A stretch of 45,201 nt of DNA from Caulobacter sp. (GTDB lineage: Bacteria; Pseudomonadota; Alphaproteobacteria; Caulobacterales; Caulobacteraceae): assembly GCA_017744495.1 (NCBI GenBank), contig JAGIBE010000213.1, positions 50,170 to 95,370 of the forward strand, read 5' to 3'. Each line of letters begins with the position of its first letter. Position 1 is the first letter of the stretch. The notes under the pieces were generated by a model. The model was not told the origin of the DNA. It made no database searches and saw only the letters and a list, made by a program, of their open reading frames with translations. Shown piece by piece: positions 1 to 5,188 of this stretch. Position numbers and translations under genes: made by a program.

Positions 1-1038
1 GCCCTGGCGATGGACGGGCTGCGCTTCGCGATCCCGCTGCCGAACCAGCAGATCTTCTTCGGCGACGGCGAGTCCGAAGCGCTCTACGCCGCCGCCGTCG
101 CGCGGCTGGAAGCGGCCGGCGGCGTCGCCGTCAAGGTCGATATCGCCCCGCTGTTGGACGCCGCCAAGCTGCTGTATAGCGGCCCCTGGGTCGCCGAGCG
201 CACCGCCGCCGTCGAGCCTCTGCTGCGGGCCGCGCCCAGCGCCATCGAGCCGACCGTGCGGACCATCGTCCAGGGGGGTCTCGCCACCACCGGCGTCGAG
301 ACTTTCCGGGGCCTCTACGCGCTGGAAGGCCATCGCCGCGCCGCCGAGGCGATCTGGGACGTCGCCGACGTCCTCTTCCTGCCCACGACGCCGACTATCT
401 ACCGGCTGAAGGAACTCAAGGCCGAGCCGTTGGCGCTGAACGCCAATCTCGGCCTCTACACCAACTTCGTGAACCTGCTGGACCTCAGCGCCCTGGCCGT
501 TCCGGCAGGCTTCCGGGCCAACGGCACGGGCTTTGGCGTGACCCTGGTCGGCCCCGTCTTCGCCGACCGCGCGCTGCTGGACCTGGCCGCCCACTATCTG
601 GAGAGCTTCCCCATGACCGACACGCCGCCCCTAGACCTGACGCCCCACAAGCCGGGGATCAAGCTGGCCGTGGTCGGCGCGCACCTGGACGGCATGCCGC
701 TGCACTGGCAGCTGACTTCGCGCGAGGCTCGGCTGGTGACGGCGACCAAGACGGCGCCGGCCTACAAGCTCTACGCCATCGCCAACTCGACCCCGCCCAA
801 ACCGGCCCTAGTGCATGTCGGGGATGGCGGGGCGTCGATCCTGGTCGAGGTCTACGAGCTGGACGTCGAGGCGTTCGGCAGCTTCACGGCCGACGTCCCC
901 GCGCCGCTGGCGATCGGCACGGTGACGTTGGAGGACGGAACCTCGGTGAAAGGCTTCGTGGCCGAGCCTCGGGCGCTGGACGGGGCGACGGACATCACCC
1001 ATCTCGGCGGCTGGCGGGCGTATATCGCGTCGCTCTGA
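1..1038 (+). CDS. atzF: Allophanate hydrolase, C-terminal part (5' end outside window)
   Basis: This enzyme hydrolyses allophanate to ammonia and CO2, the last step of urea carboxylase- or guanidine carboxylase-dependent nitrogen release in the cytoplasm. The reading frame is open from base 1, so the first roughly 250 residues (amidase core with the Ser-Ser-Lys triad) lie upstream. Visible here are the end of the amidase domain and, from about residue 218, the C-terminal domain (KLAVVGAHLDGMPLHWQL...) ending with the family-typical GGWRAY motif just before the stop. In the family this second domain processes the N-carboxylated intermediate. The ATG at base 10 is internal to the conserved domain and is not the start. 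It converges on the ABC transporter operon, whose ATPase stop lies 48 bp downstream. Identification is by family resemblance, and I am confident. Confidence 0.93.
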   Translation, partial: ALAMDGLRFAIPLPNQQIFFGDGESEALYAAAVARLEAAGGVAVKVDIAPLLDAAKLLYSGPWVAERTAAVEPLLRAAPSAIEPTVRTIVQGGLATTGVETFRGLYALEGHRRAAEAIWDVADVLFLPTTPTIYRLKELKAEPLALNANLGLYTNFVNLLDLSALAVPAGFRANGTGFGVTLVGPVFADRALLDLAAHYLESFPMTDTPPLDLTPHKPGIKLAVVGAHLDGMPLHWQLTSREARLVTATKTAPAYKLYAIANSTPPKPALVHVGDGGASILVEVYELDVEAFGSFTADVPAPLAIGTVTLEDGTSVKGFVAEPRALDGATDITHLGGWRAYIASL

Positions 1039-1046
1039 GGGACCGT

Positions 1047-1075
1047 CCTCGCCCTTCGACAAGCTCAGGGTGAGG
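1047..1075. terminator. Hairpin repeat between convergent genes, probable bidirectional terminator
   Basis: The arms CCTCGCCCT and AGGGTGAGG pair over 9 bp with one G-T wobble around an 11-nt loop. It lies in the 47-bp gap between the convergent atzF and ABC ATPase genes, the expected place for a shared terminator. The core CTTCGACAAGCTCA is, as I recall, a recurrent intergenic sequence in Caulobacter and sphingomonad genomes. A degenerate copy sits at 4056-4069. There is no clear U-tract on either side, so termination is inferred from position and symmetry. Confidence 0.6.
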
Positions 1076-1085
1076 TTTCGGCCCC

Positions 1086-1865
1086 TCAGGCCGCAGGCTT
1101 TTCCAACCGCATCCCCGCCAGCGCCTCCGGCCCCACCGCTCCTGGCTTGTCCAGCGGGAAGTCGTAGACGGCCGTCGCGCCATACCGGTGAGGGGCGTGC
1201 GGGTCGCGGCGGCGCTTGTCGAAGGCCAGGACGCGGGTGCCCAGCTTGAAGGCCTCCTTGATGTCGTGGGTGACCATCATGATCGTCAGGCCGTTGTCGC
1301 GCCAAAGACCGGTGATCAGCTCGTGCATGTCCAGGCGCACGCCCGGGTCTAGTGCGCCGAACGGCTCGTCGAGCAGCAGGATGCGCGGCTTCTTGATCAG
1401 GGCCTGGGCAATGGCCAGGCGCTGCTGCATGCCGCCCGACATCTTGGCCGGATAGAGGTCGCCGCTGTCGGCCAGCCCGACGGCGGCCAGCATGGCGTCG
1501 GCCTCCTCCAGCGCCTTGCGACGACGCGCGCCCGACAGCTTGCCCAGGAACGGCGAGCCGGCGCAGTCCAGGCCGAAGACGACATTGTCGCGCGCCGACA
1601 GATGCGGGAACACCGAGTACTTCTGGAACACCACCCCGCGATCGGGACCCGGCTCCGCGCGCAGCTTCTCGCCGTCCAGGTCGATGGCGCCGCGCGAGGG
1701 CTTCTCTTGGCCGATGATCATCCGGAGAAAGGTGCTCTTACCCGCGCCGGAAGGGCCGACGATCGAGACGAAGCTGCCCTTTTGGATCGATAGATCGACG
1801 TTCTCGAGCACGACCTTGTCGCCGTACTCGACCCAGACGTTGCGGAAAGTCAGCAGCCCGCCCAT
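1086..1865 (-). CDS. ABC transporter ATP-binding protein (urea-carboxylase-region type)
   Basis: Nucleotide-binding subunit of a nitrate/taurine-type importer. With the ATG at 1865 the protein has 259 residues: Walker A GPSGAGKST at 37-45, Q-loop Q81 (VVFQKYSVFPHL), signature MSGGMQQR at 142-149, Walker B ILLLDEP at 162-168 and switch H200. The open frame extends upstream to 1892, but the start at 1865 is preferred because it overlaps the permease stop by one base (TGATG, translational coupling) and the conserved domain starts there. It is the last gene of the order binding protein, permease, ATPase. Transporters of this type usually lie beside urea/guanidine carboxylase and allophanate hydrolase, as here, so the cargo is probably urea, guanidine or a related compound (inference). 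Confidence 0.9.
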   Translation of the reverse strand: MGGLLTFRNVWVEYGDKVVLENVDLSIQKGSFVSIVGPSGAGKSTFLRMIIGQEKPSRGAIDLDGEKLRAEPGPDRGVVFQKYSVFPHLSARDNVVFGLDCAGSPFLGKLSGARRRKALEEADAMLAAVGLADSGDLYPAKMSGGMQQRLAIAQALIKKPRILLLDEPFGALDPGVRLDMHELITGLWRDNGLTIMMVTHDIKEAFKLGTRVLAFDKRRRDPHAPHRYGATAVYDFPLDKPGAVGPEALAGMRLEKPAA

Positions 1866-2680
1866 CAGCGCGTCCTCTCCGGATAGGCCCAAGGATAGGC
1901 GCGGCGGGCGACCAGCCTCAGCGTCACGTCCATCGCCACCGCGAGGATCGAGATCCAGGCGACATAGGGCAGGATGATGTCCATCGACAGGTACCGCCGG
2001 ACCAGGAAGATGCGGTAGCCCAGGCCGACGTCAGCGGCGATGGCCTCGGCCGAGATCAGGTAGACCCAGGCCGGGCACAGGGAGAGGCGCAAGGAGTCGA
2101 TCAGGCGCGGCATGGCCTGAGGCAAGGCCACGCGCAGGGCCAACTGCCAGGTGCTGGAGCCCAGGGTCTGGGCCTTGACCAGCTGCTCCTCGGGAATGGC
2201 GGCGACGTGGGCGGCCAGGTCGCGAACCATGACCGGCGTCACCCCGATCACGATCAAGGCGATCTTGGCCGTCTCGCCCAGGCCGAAGACTATGAACAGG
2301 ATTGGCAGGACGGCGATGGGCGGGATCACGGCGATGGCCGCCACCAGGGGTCCGAACTTGGCGCGCAGCAGCGGAAGAAGACCTAGTCCAAGGCCCAGAA
2401 CCAGGCTGATGGCCGTGGCGATCAGAAGCGCCAAGCCGATGCGTTCCAGGCTGGCGGCGGTGTCGACCAGCAGCGGCGCATGGCCGGTCAGCGGATCGAC
2501 CTTGGCCATCAGCTGCACCGCCTCGACCATGGCCTGGGGCGTGGGCAGAAGCTTGTCGCGCGGATTGTCGGCATGGCGGGCCTGAGAGGCCATCAGGTAC
2601 AGCAGCGCCGCCGCCAGCAGCGGCAAGGCCCCCAGCAGGAAGGCAAGGCCGCCCCCAGGTCTGACGTTCAACAGGCGCAT
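1865..2680 (-). CDS. ABC transporter permease (urea-carboxylase-region type)
   Basis: Inner-membrane permease of 271 residues with about six hydrophobic segments. The first (about residues 13-31) follows a short basic N-terminus. The EAA-like cytoplasmic loop that contacts the ATPase is recognisable around 'KAQTLGSSTWQLALRVALPQAMP', split by the conserved Gly, as in the SsuC/TauC/NrtB permease family. Its stop overlaps the ATPase start by one base, and the lipoprotein gene ends 63 bp upstream, so the three genes very probably form one transcript. The ribosome-binding site before 2680 is weak, but the start fits the family N-terminus. Substrate is not readable from sequence and is inferred from neighbours only. 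Confidence 0.87.
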   Translation of the reverse strand: MRLLNVRPGGGLAFLLGALPLLAAALLYLMASQARHADNPRDKLLPTPQAMVEAVQLMAKVDPLTGHAPLLVDTAASLERIGLALLIATAISLVLGLGLGLLPLLRAKFGPLVAAIAVIPPIAVLPILFIVFGLGETAKIALIVIGVTPVMVRDLAAHVAAIPEEQLVKAQTLGSSTWQLALRVALPQAMPRLIDSLRLSLCPAWVYLISAEAIAADVGLGYRIFLVRRYLSMDIILPYVAWISILAVAMDVTLRLVARRAYPWAYPERTR

Positions 2681-2743
2681 GATCGATTTTCGTCCAGCAC
2701 GGGAAGTCGCGTCCCCACCGCGAGGCGAGGACGCGCCGGGTCT

Positions 2744-3856
2744 CTAGAGCTTGCCGTCGGCGGCCTGCTGCACATAGGTCGTATCGAAGCGGAGCTTGAC
2801 GTTGTTGGGATCGCCCAGCGTCTTACCGCCCGGGAAGCTGATGCCGATGTCGTCCACCGACTTCGCCCCCTGGCCGAACAGGCCCATGCTGAAGCTGAAC
2901 TTGCGCACGCGGTCGTTGGCCGTGACGAGGTCGGGACTGACCGTCGCCGCCAGGGCCGACTTCGGGTCGGCGTAGAGGTGGGTGGTCTTCAGCTGGCTCT
3001 CGAAGCTGGCCAGGTCCGCGCCCGACAGCTTGGCCATCTGCTCGCGCGCGGCCTTGCCTTCCGGCGTCTGGGCCACGGTCAGGGCCATGGTCTCGTACCA
3101 GATGCCGGTCAGGGCCTTGCCCAGGTTCGGATTGGCCTTGAGGGCGTCGGTGCTGACCATCAGGCCGTCCAGGATCTCGCCCGGGATCTTGGAGCTGTCG
3201 AACACCTCGGTCGCGCCGGGCATCTTCTTCACTTCCGACAGCTGCGGGTTCCAGGTGACCAGGGCTTTGGTGTCGGCGGCGCTGTAGGCGGCGACGATGT
3301 CGGCGTCCGAGGTGTTGACCGTCTTGACGTCGGCCATCTTCAGCCCCGCCGTCTCCAGCGCGCGGGCCAGCAGGTAGTGAGAGACCGACATCTCGACCAG
3401 GTTGACCGGCCGTCCCTTCAGGTCGGCTAGGGTGGTCCCATTCTTCAGGATCACGCCGTCGTTGCCGTCGGAATAGTCGCCGATCATCACCACGGTGGTG
3501 TCCTTGCCGGCGGCGGCCGGCACGGTCAGGGCGTCCATGTTGGTGGCGGTGACGCCGTCCAGCTTGCCGGCCGAATACTGGTTCAGCGACTCCACGTAGT
3601 CGTTGATCTGGACCAGCTCGATCTTCAGTCCGTACTTGTCGGCCCACTTCTTCACAATGCCCGATTGCTGGGCGTAGGCCCACGGCATCCAGCCGGCGTA
3701 GATGGTCCAGCCGATCTTGTAGTCGGTCTTGGCCGCCGCCGCGGGCGCGGCCGCCGTCGCGGCCTTATTCTCGGTCTTTGGCCCGCACGAGGCCAGAGCC
3801 AGACAGGAAACGGCCATGGCCGCGACGAAACGCTTGCGGGTGAACAGGACACTCAT
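2744..3856 (-). CDS. Lipoprotein substrate-binding protein of the ABC importer
   Basis: Predicted solute-binding lipoprotein of 370 residues. The N-terminus has a basic start (TRKR), a hydrophobic stretch and a lipobox L-A-S-C with the lipidated Cys at residue 24, followed by an Ala/Lys-rich linker to about residue 43. The mature part (IGWTIYAGWMPWAY..., LVQINDYVESLNQYSAG, ATNMDALTVPAAAG) resembles the urea-carboxylase-region binding proteins of the NMT1/taurine-binding superfamily. GGAGGG lies 10-12 nt before the ATG, a good ribosome-binding site. It is the first gene of the operon, with an operator-like palindrome 41-66 bp upstream. Guanidine or urea is the likeliest ligand from the nearby allophanate hydrolase. 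Both family and cargo are inferred without a search. Confidence 0.88.
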   Translation of the reverse strand: MSVLFTRKRFVAAMAVSCLALASCGPKTENKAATAAAPAAAAKTDYKIGWTIYAGWMPWAYAQQSGIVKKWADKYGLKIELVQINDYVESLNQYSAGKLDGVTATNMDALTVPAAAGKDTTVVMIGDYSDGNDGVILKNGTTLADLKGRPVNLVEMSVSHYLLARALETAGLKMADVKTVNTSDADIVAAYSAADTKALVTWNPQLSEVKKMPGATEVFDSSKIPGEILDGLMVSTDALKANPNLGKALTGIWYETMALTVAQTPEGKAAREQMAKLSGADLASFESQLKTTHLYADPKSALAATVSPDLVTANDRVRKFSFSMGLFGQGAKSVDDIGISFPGGKTLGDPNNVKLRFDTTYVQQAADGKL

Positions 3857-3896
3857 CAGCGGCTCCCTCCAAAATCGCTGAAAGAAGCGTTCGGCA

Positions 3897-3922
3897 TATT
3901 ACGAGTTGCCGCAATCGTAATA
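3897..3922. promoter_or_regulatory. Operator-like palindrome overlapping the ABC operon promoter
   Basis: A 26-bp imperfect palindrome with outer arms TATTACGA and TCGTAATA (8 bp, perfect) and a partly symmetrical centre (TTGC/GCAA with one extra base). It lies 41-66 bp upstream of the binding-protein ATG. On the minus strand its promoter-proximal arm contains TAATAT, a good -10 candidate, so a bound repressor would block the promoter. No ykkC/guanidine-I riboswitch signature was seen between this site and the start codon. The regulator is unknown. Confidence 0.55.
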
Positions 3923-4055
3923 CTCACCCAGGCCGCTGACGGCGCCCAGCGCACGCGGTTCTGCCGAAAAACCGGGCCGATCGCGACCAAGGCGCCGCAT
4001 CGCGCGGCGTTTGAGATCGCCGCCTCCTTCGCCTCCCTCTGTGTTTGTCGCCGAT

Positions 4056-4069
4056 CTTCGACAGGCTCA
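4056..4069. repeat. Degenerate copy of the CTTCGACAAGCTCA intergenic repeat
   Basis: CTTCGACAGGCTCA matches the core of the 1047-1075 hairpin at 13 of 14 bases. The flanking arms are not conserved, so this copy probably does not form the same hairpin. It marks the other side of the ABC operon. Confidence 0.4.
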
Positions 4070-4097
4070 AGCTCGCCTGATGTAAGGAGGCGCCCTG

Positions 4098-4181
4098 ATG
4101 CTGCTCGATCTGGCGATGCGCCTTCGGCGCCTTCTCCATGACGCGCTCACGGTGCGAGGCGGGCGCTACTGGCTGACGTGA
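4098..4181 (+). CDS. Possible 27-residue small protein with perfect Shine-Dalgarno
   Basis: ATG at 4098 is preceded by AAGGAGG with a 7-nt spacer (4084-4097), the strongest ribosome-binding site in this gene-poor stretch. The ORF encodes a short amphipathic, Arg/Leu-rich peptide (MLLDLAMRLRRLL...GGRYWLT). I recognise no family. A stem-loop follows at 4201-4230. It may be a real small protein, a leader peptide or chance. The case rests on the ribosome-binding site alone. Confidence 0.3.
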   Translation: MLLDLAMRLRRLLHDALTVRGGRYWLT

Positions 4182-4200
4182 ACAGACGCCGCAGCGTCAG

Positions 4201-4230
4201 CCGGCCCTGGCGATTGTGCGCCAGGACCGG
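4201..4230. other. 12-bp stem-loop after the small ORF
   Basis: CCGGCCCTGGCG and CGCCAGGACCGG pair over 12 positions with one C/A mismatch around the 6-nt loop ATTGTG. No T-tract follows, so it is not a classical terminator. It could be a terminator, an RNA-stability element or a binding site. A smaller inverted repeat (GACGC/GCGTC, 4185-4198) lies just before it. Confidence 0.4.
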
Positions 4231-4326
4231 ACGCTCACCTCGTTCCGGGAATGACACCTTCCGCCCACGAAAGTGTGCGGTTACGCTGGGGAGATCGTCC
4301 AGCCTCGAACCTCGATACGCTGACCA

Positions 4327-4767
4327 GTGATCCAGCTACACTCGTCACTTTCGATCTATTCAGTCGGGAGACCGGCCTCATCGGGCGACCTGGCGAGGCT
4401 GGCGACCGCCTATCCGTCAGCTTCAGCGGCGCATTTGGACCTTCTCCGACAAGCAACGGATGTCGTTCTGCTCTGGAGGGGGCGAGGCGAGCTGCGGATT
4501 TGGGGGCCAGAAGAGATCTTTGGCATGGATGCGGCCTATGGCGCTTCTTCAAGGATGCCAGGCGCTCTACCCTTCGCTGATAATGGCGGCGGCGAATGGC
4601 TGGTCCAAGGAAACGGTCGGCAAGGCAGCGGCATCTACCTCGTAGACACCGGCTCGCTGGATCTCGATGATTACGCCCCGCGGATCTGCGCCGACTTCAC
4701 AGAGCTTCTCAGCAAAGCAGTAGGCGCTGAACTGATCTTCAAGTCCGATCCAATAGGCGACGAGTAG
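4327..4767 (+). CDS. SMI1/KNR4 (SUKH)-like protein
   Basis: A 146-residue soluble protein starting at GTG 4327; an in-frame stop at 4321-4323 rules out a longer form. The middle and C-terminus (LWRGRGELRIWGPEEI, LPFADNGGGEWLVQG, IYLVDTGSLDLDD, APRICADFTELL) follow the pattern of SMI1/KNR4 or SUKH domains: a short 'position-of-motif' strand, a D-x-G-G turn and a final helix with F-x-x-L-L. SUKH proteins often serve as immunity partners of secreted toxins, but no toxin gene is adjacent, so this may be an orphan immunity gene or have a housekeeping role. No convincing Shine-Dalgarno precedes the GTG, and the true start may be slightly downstream. The sequence seems less GC-rich than neighbouring genes, which would fit acquisition. 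Assignment is by pattern only. Confidence 0.6.
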   Translation: MIQLHSSLSIYSVGRPASSGDLARLATAYPSASAAHLDLLRQATDVVLLWRGRGELRIWGPEEIFGMDAAYGASSRMPGALPFADNGGGEWLVQGNGRQGSGIYLVDTGSLDLDDYAPRICADFTELLSKAVGAELIFKSDPIGDE

Positions 4768-5188
4768 CTTACGCGCGCGTTGCGCCAGGAGCAGACCTTG
4801 AGACCGCTCTAGGAAGTCGACGTCCACCACCTTGGAAGAAGCCGTTCACCGGCATCGCCCTCTTAGATCAGACGCTCTTTTCAACAGCATCCTCGATCCG
4901 GGACGTTGAGCGGCATGCCGAATTTGGAAAAGGATGGAATTGTAAAATTGTCGGAGCATTATGCGTAGATGGCGTATTCGCGTAACCAGAAGATCGATAC
5001 GGAAAACTTCAGAGTGCAGTCGCCTTGACGACGAGGCGCGACAAAGGCCTATTTTCCAGGGATCTTTGGCCAAAGCGCCGGGTGGAAGAGCAAAAAAGAA
5101 GCGCGTGATCGTGACAAAAGGTAATAGTTATTTGTAGGAGTAAACGCGGCGCAGGAGTGGAGCGTCTGCATCGGATTGGAGTGCGGCT
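4768..5188. other. Intergenic region with AT-rich stretch and upstream signals for the GH31 gene
   Basis: About 420 bp without a convincing gene. It contains an AT-rich patch (4918-4985), a weak promoter-like pair (TTGACG at 5025-5030, TATTTT at 5050-5055, 19-bp spacer) and a perfect 12-bp palindrome at 5064-5075. Short open frames here lack ribosome-binding sites or family resemblance. Confidence 0.4.
5064..5075. promoter_or_regulatory. Perfect 12-bp palindrome, candidate operator for the GH31 gene
   Basis: CTTTGGCCAAAG is its own reverse complement and lies 114 bp upstream of the glycosidase ATG, just after a weak promoter-like pair (TTGACG at 5025, TATTTT at 5050). A site there could bind a repressor of the LacI or GntR kind that often controls glycosidase loci, but no such regulator is in the window, and I saw no second copy before the neighbouring TonB receptor. 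Confidence 0.35.

Noticed and set aside
3857..4326. Guanidine-I (ykkC) riboswitch expected from the transporter context
   Set aside because: The conserved segments could not be found by eye on the minus strand; a covariance search is needed to exclude it fully.
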